DNA of 64,000 nucleotides from Verticiella sediminum (GCF_007558815.1 NZ_VLTJ01000022.1:1-64000); one strand, 5' to 3'; positions 26,285 to 37,481 are shown, counted from the stretch's first letter. A program made the numbers and translations. The notes: a model not told the origin generated them from the sequence alone.

Positions 26285-27892
26285 ATGCCATGCGTTCCTG
26301 TGCATCGCATCATGCTTCTGCGATCTTCGCTGGCTCCTCTCTCCATCCGGATCTTCCGCAATATCTGGATTGCGTATTTTTTCGCCAACAACGGCATCTG
26401 CGCGCTGGTCGTCATCGCCGGCATTCTGCTGGTTGGACAGAACGCGTCGCCGGTGGAGGTGGCCGTGTTGAACACGGCGTCGACGCTGCCCGTCGTATTC
26501 TTCACGCTGCTGTCCGGTGTATTGTCCGATACGTACAACCGCAAGACAGTCATGCTGGTCGGCATGGGCGTGCAGCTCCTGGCGATCACGGTCGTGGGAT
26601 GCTGGAGTTTTTTCCACACGCTCGATTTCGCGGCGCTATTCCTGCTGCTCCTCGTGACCGGCGTTGGCACGTCGCTGATCATGCCGGCATGGCAGTCCAT
26701 CGTCGGTACCATCGTTCACAACGAACACATTGCCAGCGCGCTAGTTCTCAACAACATCAGTTTCAACGTCGCGCGAGCCATCGGCCCGGCTGCCGCGGGG
26801 GCGCTGACCCTGGTCATCGGCTTTCCACCTTTCTTTTTGCTGGTCGCGGTTTGCATAGCGATCCTGATCACGGTCGTTCAGCTCAACCTGCCAACCCGCC
26901 CGCGGAATGCCTCTTCAGACAAGCGGTTGGAGATTGGTCGAAACCTGATCGCCGGTCTGCGCTATGCCAGCCATTCACCCACGATCCGGCTCGTTCTGCT
27001 GGAGGCGTTTGTCTTCGGGCTTGCCGCCAGCAGCATATGGGCACTGCTGCCGGTACTGACCGAAGGCGGTCGAGCCAGCGATTACTCACTGTTTTACGGG
27101 GCCGTAGGGCTGGGCTCCCTGCTTGGCGTAGGCTTGATCCATGGAGCCCGCAAGCGATGGGGCATCAACACGTCCGCTCGCCTGTTTTCGGTGCTGTTCT
27201 GCCTGGCGCTGGTATCGATTTCCCTGTTCCGCAGCTTCTGGCCGGTCTTCCTGGCCCTGCTGGTGGTCGGTGTATCGTGGATTGCCGTGCTCTCCTCGTT
27301 CAACTATGTGATCCAGCTCGCCTCGCCGGGCTGGATACGCGCGAGGTCGCTCGCGCTATACCAGACTACGCTCTACCTGGGAATGTCGCTGGGTTCGTTT
27401 CTGTGGGGGAATGTCGCCGCCAACTACGGCGGGTTCGTCGCGCTCGCCGCCGCGGCCGTTTTCCTGCTGACGATCTGCGCACTGTTCCTTTTCGTGCTTC
27501 CCTCTTCGGACAAGCCAGCCTGGTCGTTCGCGCATCGTCGAACCCCCGGCAGCCTCCCCGCTCTGGACACGCTGCCGTATGTTGTGATCTTCACAGTGAA
27601 AAGCGCGGCGTCGCTAGATGCTGCGCAGATCGGCCAGCTACGGGACGCCAACGACCATTATCTTTCCCTGGGCGCCAACCGCTGTCGGATGCTGCTCGAC
27701 GCCGAGCATCCGGACACCGCGTACAACATCGTTTATTTCTCGAGCCGAGAGCGTTACCGGCAGGCCTGCCAGGATGCCTCATCTGGTCTCGCCGACCCTG
27801 TCCTGATCGGCAGCATCCCTGCCATCGAATCCGTCACGGTGAAAACGGCCGTGGACCTGGGCAGATGGTCACCGCCGGTGATCGCCATCTGA
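26285..27892 (+). CDS. MFS exporter of the EntS/MFS_3 type with C-terminal soluble domain
   Basis: A 535-residue protein. Residues about 10-420 form a 12-helix major facilitator of the EntS-like MFS_3 group, with SIRIFRNIWIAYFFANNG at the start and the loop motif GVLSDTYNRKTVMLVG. The last 110 or so residues form a soluble domain beginning near TLPYVVIFTVKSA, with a ferredoxin-like alpha/beta pattern resembling the antibiotic-biosynthesis-monooxygenase-like tail of MFS_3 proteins. Starts at 26285 or 26312 are both possible; neither has a strong ribosome-binding site. It follows the flavin reductase by 33 bp and is convergent with the DAO gene. It probably exports a pathway product or a toxic intermediate. 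Confidence 0.85.
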   Translation: MPCVPVHRIMLLRSSLAPLSIRIFRNIWIAYFFANNGICALVVIAGILLVGQNASPVEVAVLNTASTLPVVFFTLLSGVLSDTYNRKTVMLVGMGVQLLAITVVGCWSFFHTLDFAALFLLLLVTGVGTSLIMPAWQSIVGTIVHNEHIASALVLNNISFNVARAIGPAAAGALTLVIGFPPFFLLVAVCIAILITVVQLNLPTRPRNASSDKRLEIGRNLIAGLRYASHSPTIRLVLLEAFVFGLAASSIWALLPVLTEGGRASDYSLFYGAVGLGSLLGVGLIHGARKRWGINTSARLFSVLFCLALVSISLFRSFWPVFLALLVVGVSWIAVLSSFNYVIQLASPGWIRARSLALYQTTLYLGMSLGSFLWGNVAANYGGFVALAAAAVFLLTICALFLFVLPSSDKPAWSFAHRRTPGSLPALDTLPYVVIFTVKSAASLDAAQIGQLRDANDHYLSLGANRCRMLLDAEHPDTAYNIVYFSSRERYRQACQDASSGLADPVLIGSIPAIESVTVKTAVDLGRWSPPVIAI

Positions 27893-27924
27893 CTCCAGGC
27901 CCGGCCACGTTCCGACGCCGAGCC

Positions 27925-29265
27925 TCAGATCAGCGAAGCCTTGGCTGCCTTGCTAAGATCCGTCCCGTCGATCATGCGTTCATAACGGAACGGCGACGGA
28001 TTGGTGCAAGGGGTGTCGCCCCGGATCAGGTCCGCTGCCAAATGACCCGCTCCCGGCCCGGTGCCGAACCCATGGCCGCTATAGCCCGAGGAGATGAATA
28101 GCCCCGGGGTCGACTGCACCGGGGAGATCACCTGAATGGAATCCGGTGTCTGGTCCACCATACCGGCCCAGCTATGTGCGACGCTGACGGTACCCTTTAG
28201 ATGCGGATACGCATCGGTAAGCCCCTTCAGGCCCCGCGCAATCAGGCGGGCTTCGGGCTCCGGATCCAGCACGCGCACGACTTCAAAGGGGCTGACGCCA
28301 TCGGCGCTCCATCGTCTGATGGCATCTGGACCTTCGAAGAAATAGCGGCCCAACGAGTAGGTCAGGCCGGCCCGGCGGCGTTGGAACATTGGCCAGAAAG
28401 GCTTGACCTGCTGGACACCCCGCGGCGAGAGATGCAGCCGGCCATAGCCGCTGATTCCGACGGTCAGCCCACCGTCCACCCGCTTGCGCAACGCGATGTC
28501 CTGCATCGAAACCCCGCCCTCGGAGACACCCTGAACGGGCGTCGTGCAGAAGGTAGTCGATTGCACCGAAGCCTGCAGGAACTTGAATCCATGGTGCCGC
28601 AGCAACATGTTCGACCAGGCTCCCGCAGCAACCAGGACACTGGAGCACTTGAGCAAGCCATGTTCGGTAATGACGCCGGAAACCCGGCCAGCGGAGAATT
28701 CCAGTTCGCGCACCGCGCACCGCTGATGGATCGTAGCGCCTAGGCGCTGAGCCATCAGTGCCATGGCGGGAACCGCACGGTCCGGCTCTGCAAAGGCGTC
28801 GCTGGGCGAGTGCACACCCCCCAGCCATCTGCGGGCGTTGCCTGGCAGCAATGCCGAAGTCTCGGCCGCGGTCAGTACTCTGCTGGTCACGCCATATCCC
28901 GACGCCATCTTGCTCCAGCGTTCCCAGGCATCCAGATCGGACGGGTTATCGGTGCCATAGACCAGGCCTGTTCGGCGGAACCCCAGGTCGATACCGAAAT
29001 CCTGCTGGTATCCCTCCCACAACTGCAGCGAGAGTTTCATCAACGGCAATTCGCCTTCGGCCCGGTTCTGCTGGCGGCACCAGCCCCAATTGCGGCCGGA
29101 CTGCTCACCGGCGATGTAGCCTTTCTCAAGGATCGCCACACTCGTGCCGCGACGCGCCAATTCCAGTGCAGCCGTAATGCCCGCGATACCGCCGCCGATC
29201 ACCACGACATCTACGAAAGTCGGCAGCTTCTCGTCCGATTGCACCTTGTCTATCGGTGGGGACAT
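27925..29265 (-). CDS. FAD-dependent amine/amino-acid oxidoreductase (DAO family)
   Basis: A 446-residue DAO-fold flavoprotein. The FAD-binding Rossmann motif is VVVIGGGIAGITAALELARR (about residues 20-39), followed by LEKGYIAGEQSGRNWGWCRQ, a segment common to putative D-amino-acid/secondary-amine oxidoreductases. The C-terminal FAD loop is SSGYSGHGFGTGP. It oxidises an amino or secondary-amine group to an imine. It lies 54 bp after the ALDH gene in the same leftward unit, suggesting the aldehyde it releases is the ALDH substrate. Iminodiacetate oxidase in chelator-degrading bacteria belongs to this broad family, so that role is conceivable here. Confidence 0.9.
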   Translation of the reverse strand: MSPPIDKVQSDEKLPTFVDVVVIGGGIAGITAALELARRGTSVAILEKGYIAGEQSGRNWGWCRQQNRAEGELPLMKLSLQLWEGYQQDFGIDLGFRRTGLVYGTDNPSDLDAWERWSKMASGYGVTSRVLTAAETSALLPGNARRWLGGVHSPSDAFAEPDRAVPAMALMAQRLGATIHQRCAVRELEFSAGRVSGVITEHGLLKCSSVLVAAGAWSNMLLRHHGFKFLQASVQSTTFCTTPVQGVSEGGVSMQDIALRKRVDGGLTVGISGYGRLHLSPRGVQQVKPFWPMFQRRRAGLTYSLGRYFFEGPDAIRRWSADGVSPFEVVRVLDPEPEARLIARGLKGLTDAYPHLKGTVSVAHSWAGMVDQTPDSIQVISPVQSTPGLFISSGYSGHGFGTGPGAGHLAADLIRGDTPCTNPSPFRYERMIDGTDLSKAAKASLI

Positions 29266-29319
29266 CAGGGTGACTCCCTATTCTTCGCATGAATTGAAAA
29301 TCAATACGTCAGGCCCGGT

Positions 29320-30759
29320 CTACCACAGCACGACCATACGCCGCTCCGTCATTTCCTCGATCGCGTATCGGGGACCTTCCCGGCCGATCCCGCTGCACTT
29401 TACGCCGCCATACGGTTGATGATCCACACGATAGTTGGACGTACCGTTGACCACCACGCCCCCCACGCGCAGCTTGCGCACGCACGCCAGCGCAGCATTC
29501 AGTGAGGCTGTGAAAACGCCGGCCTGCAACCCGTATCGGGAGTCATTGACAGCGTCTATGCCCTCCTGCACGCCAGAGATTCGGGTTACCGTCACGATGG
29601 GACCAAACACTTCTTCGCAGACGACGCGCATGTGCCGGTTCACATCGGTTAGCACCGTCGGAGCGAGGATCAGGCCGTCGTGAGTGCCTCCGTGCAGCAC
29701 CCTGGCACCACGTTCCACGGCATCGCGAATCCAGGACATCAGGCGATCCACGGCCGCCGAATCGATCATCGGGCCCACCATGGTCTTCTCATCATATGGA
29801 TCGCCCGTCGCCACGCCAGCCACCCGATTCAGAAATTTCCCCATGAAGGTGTCGTAGACCTTATCGTGGACATAGATGCGCTGAACACCTATGCAGCTCT
29901 GGCCGGCATGCGTGAACGCATTGACCGCGAGATGCTCGGCAGCCATGTCCAGGTCGGCGTCCTCGAGCACGAGGTTGCCTGCATTACCGCCCAGCTCGAG
30001 CGATACCCGCTTGAGGCCCGCTTGCCGCAGAATGGACCTGGCCGCCATTTCCCCGCCCGTGAACGAGACCAGGTTCACGCGCTCGTCGACTATCAATTGC
30101 TCGCCGACTTCCCGCCCTCCGTGCACCAATCCGATGGACCCTGGCGGTAGATCAAGCGAATGGAAAATGGAGAACACCGTAGCCGCGCACGACGCAGCGC
30201 GCAGATCCGGCTTTACCACGATGGCGTTGCCCGCTGCCAATGCAGGTCCTAGTTTGTGGCACAGCAGGTTCAGAGGAGCGTTGAATGGGGTAATCGCGGC
30301 AACCACGCCGACAGGTACGCGCAAATAGAAGCCCATATGCCCTTCGCCCCTGGGACTCGCGTCCATCGGTACCATTTCCCCAGCCAGCCGCAACGCCTCT
30401 TCCGCAGAAAAGCGTAGCGTTTCGACCGAGCGGTCCGTTTCAGACAGGGCGATCGACAATGGTTTCCCGCATTCGGCAACCAGCATTCCCGCTATCTCAC
30501 GCCGCTGTCCTTCGAGTCGATCAGCGGCTTGCCGCAACCACGCAGCACGCGTGTGGCTCGGAACGCTGGCCATGACAGAGGCCGCCTCGGCCGCGGCAGA
30601 CAGGGCTAGATCGACATCCTTCGGTGTGGACAAATGCGTCGCTGAAAATGCAGTGCCCAGGAACAGATCCTTCTGAACATGCTGTTCGCCCGCCCCCGGA
30701 CACCAGCGTCCGGCAATGTATTGCTGATTGGTACGGATGCTTGTTGTTCGAGTGTGCAT
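29320..30759 (-). CDS. NAD(P)-dependent aldehyde dehydrogenase
   Basis: A 479-residue aldehyde dehydrogenase. The catalytic set is visible: PFNAPLNL (oxyanion Asn), SLELGGN (general-base Glu) and HAGQSCIGVQR (nucleophilic Cys). The closest visible type is the lactaldehyde/phosphonoacetaldehyde/glyceraldehyde group. It starts at 30759 and is the first gene of the leftward ALDH-DAO pair. Its upstream region carries a TCAA-N4-TTGA dyad like that of the aminotransferase operon, so both may share regulation. Confidence 0.93.
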   Translation of the reverse strand: MHTRTTSIRTNQQYIAGRWCPGAGEQHVQKDLFLGTAFSATHLSTPKDVDLALSAAAEAASVMASVPSHTRAAWLRQAADRLEGQRREIAGMLVAECGKPLSIALSETDRSVETLRFSAEEALRLAGEMVPMDASPRGEGHMGFYLRVPVGVVAAITPFNAPLNLLCHKLGPALAAGNAIVVKPDLRAASCAATVFSIFHSLDLPPGSIGLVHGGREVGEQLIVDERVNLVSFTGGEMAARSILRQAGLKRVSLELGGNAGNLVLEDADLDMAAEHLAVNAFTHAGQSCIGVQRIYVHDKVYDTFMGKFLNRVAGVATGDPYDEKTMVGPMIDSAAVDRLMSWIRDAVERGARVLHGGTHDGLILAPTVLTDVNRHMRVVCEEVFGPIVTVTRISGVQEGIDAVNDSRYGLQAGVFTASLNAALACVRKLRVGGVVVNGTSNYRVDHQPYGGVKCSGIGREGPRYAIEEMTERRMVVLW

Positions 30760-30854
30760 GACGGCTGACCGCCGAGAGGACGGTCACCATAGACAAGATG
30801 GGAAAGACGCGTCCCTCCGGGACACGACACGGCCAAGTCAAAGCCGATTATATT

Positions 30855-30866
30855 CAATATGTTGAT
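30855..30866. promoter_or_regulatory. TCAA-N4-TTGA dyad upstream of ALDH
   Basis: TCAA-TATG-TTGA lies about 95 bp upstream of the ALDH start inside a short AT-rich tract (30848-30905) with further ATTCAATAT elements. The same dyad is seen at 20610-20621. It is a plausible shared operator of the catabolic block. Confidence 0.45.
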
Positions 30867-30905
30867 TATTATTCAATATTAATTTCAACAAATTGGTCAA
30901 TTAGC

Positions 30906-31190
30906 CGCCGTAAATTTCATCTCGGTAAAATTTACGGCCTGGCAGCGTGAGTGCGAACGGACCATCGCTCCGACCACGGGTCGCGCAGTACGTGAGCATC
31001 CGCTGCAGCGAGCAGGTGGCACTGGCCACGCTCGACGAGGTGAACCACTTCCACCGCAAGCGACTGCCTGGCAGATCGAGCATGTTCCGCCAGGGCAAGC
31101 CGAAGCGGCTCACTATCGGCAGCGAGCCGGTCAGGCCGAGACGGCCTGACTCAACTAAACAGCCTCCGAGAAAGCCGAGGCAGGCTCGCT
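30906..31190. other. Intergenic stretch without recognised gene
   Basis: This stretch between the ALDH promoter and the rpoD terminator has short frames on both strands but none I recognise. It marks the junction back to GC-rich core chromosome. A perfect 9-bp hairpin (GTCAGGCCG-AGA-CGGCCTGAC) lies at 31130-31150 and could be a second terminator or a repeat. Confidence 0.4.
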
Positions 31191-31197
31191 ATGATGG

Positions 31198-31227
31198 ACA
31201 AAGCCCCCAGCAAAGTGGGGGCTTTGT
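31198..31227 (-). terminator. Rho-independent terminator of rpoD
   Basis: An 11-bp perfect stem (ACAAAGCCCCC with GGGGGCTTTGT) with an 8-base loop lies 79 bp beyond the rpoD stop codon in the direction of transcription. There is only a weak T-tract, but the stem position is as expected. The symmetric form could work in both directions. Confidence 0.75.
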
Positions 31228-31305
31228 CAGCAATCTGGGCGCCTCGCAACAAGGCGCTTGTATTTCCAATGCACGATCGGCCCGCGCGTCAGGCGCGCGG
31301 CGGCG

Positions 31306-33567
<2,262 letters not shown>

Positions 33568-34263
33568 GGCTTTCGTCAACCCGTGTGCCCCGCCATACGG
33601 GGAAGATGGATAGGAATACCGGCCCGCGCATGCGCGGGCTGCGGCAAATTCGGTTCGTGCTGGTGGGCGGCGCAGAAAGCCAGGGCGGGCGGCGCATGCC
33701 GCGCGCGCGGGGCGGGCCGCACGTTCTTGTTTATGGCTATATGAAGCCGCACGTGTCCCGCATCAAGAGCCAGTGACTGCATAGGGACGAGAAAGCTGCG
33801 TCGAGCGGGTGTCCCACATGGATGGCTCCTGATGATGAGGCGCGTGCCGCGTCAAACCTGCGCCGGCCCGCAATGAAAACCCTGCCGGGTGTTCTGCTTG
33901 ACCGCCTTCTGCTGGCCGCCCTTCCATTGCCCGTGAGCTGTGGTTTCATGGCCTCATCCGCAAGATTGCCGCACGCGGCGATGCGCCGAGTCGTTCGCCG
34001 GGGCGCTTTCCGTATGAAGCAGCAGTGGCGATGCTCTGTGCGCAGCGATGCCGCTGGCTGGCGGGATGTGGTAACGGGTGTCGAGGTGGCCGGGCTGTAT
34101 GCGCTGGGAACCGTGTATTTTATCCCGGAAGGTCTTGCATGGCAAGGGTTTTTGGTTTAGGCCGCTGCGAGCGCCGATGCCCTCGCCCTGGACGACGGCG
34201 CAGCGCCCGGGCGCGCTTCGTGCGTTGCGCCTGCGGCCACGCTTTCTTGAGCCACGGAGCACG
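33568..34263. other. Long intergenic region upstream of rpoD
   Basis: About 700 bp between the rpoD start and the extensin-like gene. Several short frames exist, but none has a recognisable product or a convincing ribosome-binding site. It must hold the rpoD promoter, now that dnaG is no longer adjacent, and the promoter of the extensin-like gene. I see no clear tRNA or repeat. Confidence 0.5.
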
Positions 34264-34968
34264 ATGCGCGTCCTGATATTGCTGATCCTTTTCGTGGGGC
34301 TGGGCGTGCTCGGCCTGCGCCAGTCCTGGTGGGAGATCCCGCGCGAATGGAATCCCTGGGCCGCGCTGCACGTGGGCGACCCCGTCACGCCCGCGACCCG
34401 GCTCAAGCTGCGCCGGCTGCGCGACGACCCGACGGCATGCCGCGCGGCGCTCGACACCGCACCGCAGGGCACGCTGCGCTACGACGCACTGGGCGATCAC
34501 CTCGGCGCGCCCGGCTGCCCGCTCGAGAATGTCGTGCGGGTGCGGCGAGCCGGCACCGATTTCAGCGCCAGCTTCGTTGCCAGTTGCCCGCTGGCCCTGG
34601 CCTGGACGCTGTACGAGATCCACGGCCTGCAGCCGGCCGCCGAGGCAACCCTGGGCACGCGCGTGCGGCAGGTCGAGCACTACGGCTCCTTCGCCTGTCG
34701 CAACATCTACCACCGCGAGAATGCCCGGCGCAGCGAACACGCCACGGCCGAGGCGCTGGACGTGGCCGGCTTTCGCTTCGAGGACGGCCGCCGCGTGAGC
34801 GTGCTGCGCGACTGGAACAGCGAGGGCGAGGACGCCCCGGCGCGCTTTCTGCGCGCCGCGCGCGACGCCGCCTGCCGGTTCTTCGGCAACACGCTCGGGC
34901 CGGAATACAACGCCGCGCATGCGAACCACTTTCACTTGGGCATGCGGGGATTCGGGCTGTGCCGCTAG
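34264..34968 (+). CDS. Extensin-like family protein, membrane-anchored
   Basis: A 234-residue protein with a single N-terminal membrane anchor or signal (VLILLILFVGLGVLGL) and a C-terminal extensin-family domain. The domain shows the conserved FACRNIYHRENARRSEHATA segment, in which the arginines, SEH and a later EALDVAGF occur, and an ANHFHLGMRG end with two histidines. This resembles DD-carboxypeptidase/M15-like zinc proteins, so a cell-wall role in the periplasm is possible. It is the first gene of the rightward insert between rpoD and dnaG and is convergent with the LysR gene at 35009. Confidence 0.8.
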   Translation: MRVLILLILFVGLGVLGLRQSWWEIPREWNPWAALHVGDPVTPATRLKLRRLRDDPTACRAALDTAPQGTLRYDALGDHLGAPGCPLENVVRVRRAGTDFSASFVASCPLALAWTLYEIHGLQPAAEATLGTRVRQVEHYGSFACRNIYHRENARRSEHATAEALDVAGFRFEDGRRVSVLRDWNSEGEDAPARFLRAARDAACRFFGNTLGPEYNAAHANHFHLGMRGFGLCR

Positions 34969-35008
34969 GGAAAATCGCAACCTCCGACACTGCGCGCCGG
35001 ACCGCCCG

Positions 35009-35908
35009 CTACGCCGGCAGCCGCGCCTTCAGCACCTCGACGAAGCGCGCCGCCGCGAGCGGCAGATGGCGTCCGCGCAACTGGGCGACCGTCAATTGCC
35101 GGCGCGCCAAGCCGCGCTCTTCGATGCGCCGGGCGACCACGCCGTCGTACGTGCGCTCGAGCGAAGCCCCGGCCGGAATCTGGAAACTGATCGCGTCGTT
35201 GCCCCGTACATAGGTACGCAGCATCTCCAGCGAATTCGATTCGAGCATGACGCGGGGCGCCGTGCTGCCCCGGGCGATCACGCCGTCGATCAGGCTGCGC
35301 AGGCCCAGGCTGGCGTCGGGCAGCGCGAGCGGATACTGCAGGCACTGGCGCATCCGCAGCGACGGTTCGCCAGCGAGCGGATGATCGGCCGCCATCACGG
35401 CACACAGCCCCTGATCCAGCACGTGCAGCACGCTCAGGTCGTCCGCGGGCGGCATGCTGTAGAGGGCGGCCACGTCCACGGCGAACTCGCGCAGCGCGCG
35501 CAGGATCGCCATGTGGCTGTCGATCCTGACGACGACGCGGATGCCTGGATTGTCGCGCTGGAAGGCGTTCAGGGCGTCCGGCAGGACCGAGAACGTGAGC
35601 GCCTGGCTCGCCGCCAGCGTCACGGTGCCGCGCTGCAGGCCCTTGAGCTGTTCGATCTCGGTGCGCACGCGCTCCGCATCGGCCCGGTGCGCGCGGATAT
35701 GGTGCAGGAAGATCTCGCCGGCGGCGGTCACCCGCATCCCCCGGGCATGGCGCTCGAAGAGCGGTGCACCGATCTGCTGTTCGAGTTCCTGCAGACGCCT
35801 GTCCAGTGCGGACGGGGTGATGTACAGCGTCTGCGCGGCCTTGCGGATCGAGCCGGCACGGGCGATCTCGTCGATGCAGGCGAACAGGCGGAGATAAGTC
35901 AGGCTCAC
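35009..35908 (-). CDS. LysR-family regulator of the oxygenase operon
   Basis: A 299-residue LysR-type regulator from a GTG at 35908 (CTGGAGCC upstream; product begins VSLTYLRLFACIDEIARAG). The helix-turn-helix is SIRKAAQTLYITPSALDRRL, and a standard effector domain follows. The frame stays open upstream, but that extension lacks family similarity. It is divergent from the IPNS-like oxygenase operon starting at 36035/36076, and its target is probably that operon. The inducer is unknown. Confidence 0.88.
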   Translation of the reverse strand: MSLTYLRLFACIDEIARAGSIRKAAQTLYITPSALDRRLQELEQQIGAPLFERHARGMRVTAAGEIFLHHIRAHRADAERVRTEIEQLKGLQRGTVTLAASQALTFSVLPDALNAFQRDNPGIRVVVRIDSHMAILRALREFAVDVAALYSMPPADDLSVLHVLDQGLCAVMAADHPLAGEPSLRMRQCLQYPLALPDASLGLRSLIDGVIARGSTAPRVMLESNSLEMLRTYVRGNDAISFQIPAGASLERTYDGVVARRIEERGLARRQLTVAQLRGRHLPLAAARFVEVLKARLPA

Positions 35909-36034
35909 GAAGGCTCCAGCGTTGCAAAAAACAGGACAGGGCATCGCGGAATCAGCAGCAAGACCGATGCACACATGGCATTCGCCTTGCAGCGGGGACA
36001 GCACGACGGCCCCAATAGACACGAGGAGAACACC

Positions 36035-36079
36035 ATGCAGCATCCGTACCATCGCGCAACGGCCGAGGCCCGCCGATGA
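36035..36079 (+). CDS. 14-residue leader ORF coupled to the oxygenase gene
   Basis: ATG at 36035 follows a strong ACGAGGAG ribosome-binding site and encodes MQHPYHRATAEARR before a TGA at 36077-36079. That TGA overlaps the ATG of the oxygenase gene (ATGA), which has no good binding site of its own. The arrangement suggests translational coupling or a leader peptide. It may also be only an early start with no product role. Confidence 0.4.
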   Translation: MQHPYHRATAEARR

Positions 36080-37068
36080 TCCCGTACCGCCCGCCCCAGG
36101 CCGTTCGCGAACTGCCCGTCATCGATGTCGGCTGCCTCGCCGGCGGCAGCGGCCGTGCGTGCCGGGAAGCGGCCGCGGCCGTGCGCAGGGCCTGCCTGGA
36201 CACGGGCTTCTTCTACGTCGCCAATCACGGCATCGAGGCCGAGGTGATCGCCGCCCAGTTCGCCGCCAGCCGGCGCTTCTTCGCCCTGCCGCAGGCCGAC
36301 AAACTCGCCCTCGACCAGGCACGCTCGCCGTACAAGCGGGGCTACGAGCCGCCCGGCCGGCAAGTGCTGGACGATGGCTCGCCGGCGGACCTGAAAGAGA
36401 GTTTCCGCTTCGGGCCGACACCGACGGCTGGCCACCCCTACGCGCAACGTAGGCTCCCCACCTACGGGCCGAGCCAATGGCCCGACGCCCTGCCCGGCAT
36501 GCGCGACGTGATGGAACGCTACCTGGCCGAGATGACGCGGCTGGGCGACGGGGTGCTGAGCCTGGTTGCGCGATCGCTCGAACTCGAGCCGGCATTCTTC
36601 GCAGGCTTCTACCGGCACCCCATGGCCACCGTGCGCCTGTTGCGCTACCCGCCACAGCCGGCCGGGCAGCACGGCAACTTGCTGGGGGCGGGCGCGCACA
36701 CCGATTGGGGCGGCATCACCATCCTCGCCCAGGACGAGGTCGGCGGGCTGGAGGTATGCAACGTGGCGGGCGAATGGGTCAGCGCGCGCCCCATCCCCGG
36801 GACCTTCGTCGTCAATCTCGGCGAGATGCTGGGCCGCTGGACGAACGAGCGCTACCGGTCCAATCTGCACCGCGTGCGCAATGCCCGGCCGGACGTGGAT
36901 CGCTATTCGGCGGCCTTTTTCTACGACCCGGAATACGATGCGCGCATCGAATGCCTGCCTTCCTGCCTGGCGCCCGGCGAGACGCCGCGCCATCCCGCCT
37001 GCACCTCGGGCGAACACATTGCCGCCATGCACAGGCGTACCACCGGCACGGCCAAGGCAGCCGCATGA
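36076..37068 (+). CDS. Isopenicillin-N-synthase-like 2-oxoglutarate/Fe(II) oxygenase, copy 1
   Basis: A 330-residue non-heme iron oxygenase of the IPNS/2OG-dioxygenase superfamily. The N-terminal DIOX_N region (LPVIDVGCLAGG, then DTGFFYVANHGI) is followed by the jelly-roll core with iron ligands His208 and Asp210 (AHTDWGG) and His265 (SNLHRV). The RxS co-substrate motif is Arg276/Ser278. It is the first enzyme of an operon with a VOC protein, a second IPNS-like enzyme and a binding protein. Members hydroxylate or oxidatively cleave small molecules such as nucleobases, ethylene precursors and plant hormones; the substrate here is unknown. Confidence 0.9.
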   Translation: MIPYRPPQAVRELPVIDVGCLAGGSGRACREAAAAVRRACLDTGFFYVANHGIEAEVIAAQFAASRRFFALPQADKLALDQARSPYKRGYEPPGRQVLDDGSPADLKESFRFGPTPTAGHPYAQRRLPTYGPSQWPDALPGMRDVMERYLAEMTRLGDGVLSLVARSLELEPAFFAGFYRHPMATVRLLRYPPQPAGQHGNLLGAGAHTDWGGITILAQDEVGGLEVCNVAGEWVSARPIPGTFVVNLGEMLGRWTNERYRSNLHRVRNARPDVDRYSAAFFYDPEYDARIECLPSCLAPGETPRHPACTSGEHIAAMHRRTTGTAKAAA

Positions 37069-37481
37069 AGCTCGCCAACCTCAACCTGTTCGCACAGGAC
37101 ATCGCCGCGTTGTGCGCGTTCTATCAGGCGCTGTTCGGATTTCGCGAGCTCGCCGAACGGCGCACCGGCATCTACCGATGCCTGGACGCCGGCGGTGTCG
37201 AGCTGGGATTCAATGCGACGACGGCCTACCCCTTGCTCGCGCTGGCCGACCGCCAGCGCGACAACGCGCGTCCCGCCGTGACCGCCTATCCGACCTTCCT
37301 CGCCGACACGCCGGCCGAGGTCGACGCGCACGCCGCGCGCTGCGCCAGCCTGGGCGGGCGCGTGGTCAAGGCACCCTACCGCACGCACTATCAAGCGCAT
37401 CAGGTGGTACTGGCCGACCCCGAGCACAACATCTTCCGCATCCAGAGCCCGGATCAGGGCGCGGCGGAGAGCCCGGCATGA
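37065..37481 (+). CDS. Glyoxalase/VOC-family protein
   Basis: A 138-residue single-module vicinal-oxygen-chelate protein. It begins MKLANLNLFAQDIAALCAFY with ALFGFRELAERR, the usual first beta-alpha-beta unit, and ends with VVLADPEHNIFRIQSP, which holds a likely metal-ligand glutamate. It overlaps the upstream oxygenase by ATGA. Its partners suggest it acts on, or binds, an intermediate of the same pathway. Confidence 0.85.
   Translation: MKLANLNLFAQDIAALCAFYQALFGFRELAERRTGIYRCLDAGGVELGFNATTAYPLLALADRQRDNARPAVTAYPTFLADTPAEVDAHAARCASLGGRVVKAPYRTHYQAHQVVLADPEHNIFRIQSPDQGAAESPA

Noticed and set aside
31130-31150. Hairpin GTCAGGCCG/CGGCCTGAC as an attachment site or transposon end
   Set aside because: There is no partner repeat, duplication or transposase; it is listed only as a hairpin.
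34078-34263. N-terminal extension of the extensin-like gene from an upstream start
   Set aside because: The extension is Arg/Pro-rich without signal features; the ATG at 34264 directly precedes a good membrane anchor.
34965-35927. Long minus-strand frame overlapping the LysR gene
   Set aside because: It is in a different frame from the recognisable LysR protein, gives Arg-rich low-complexity sequence and has no family similarity; a shadow of GC-rich coding.
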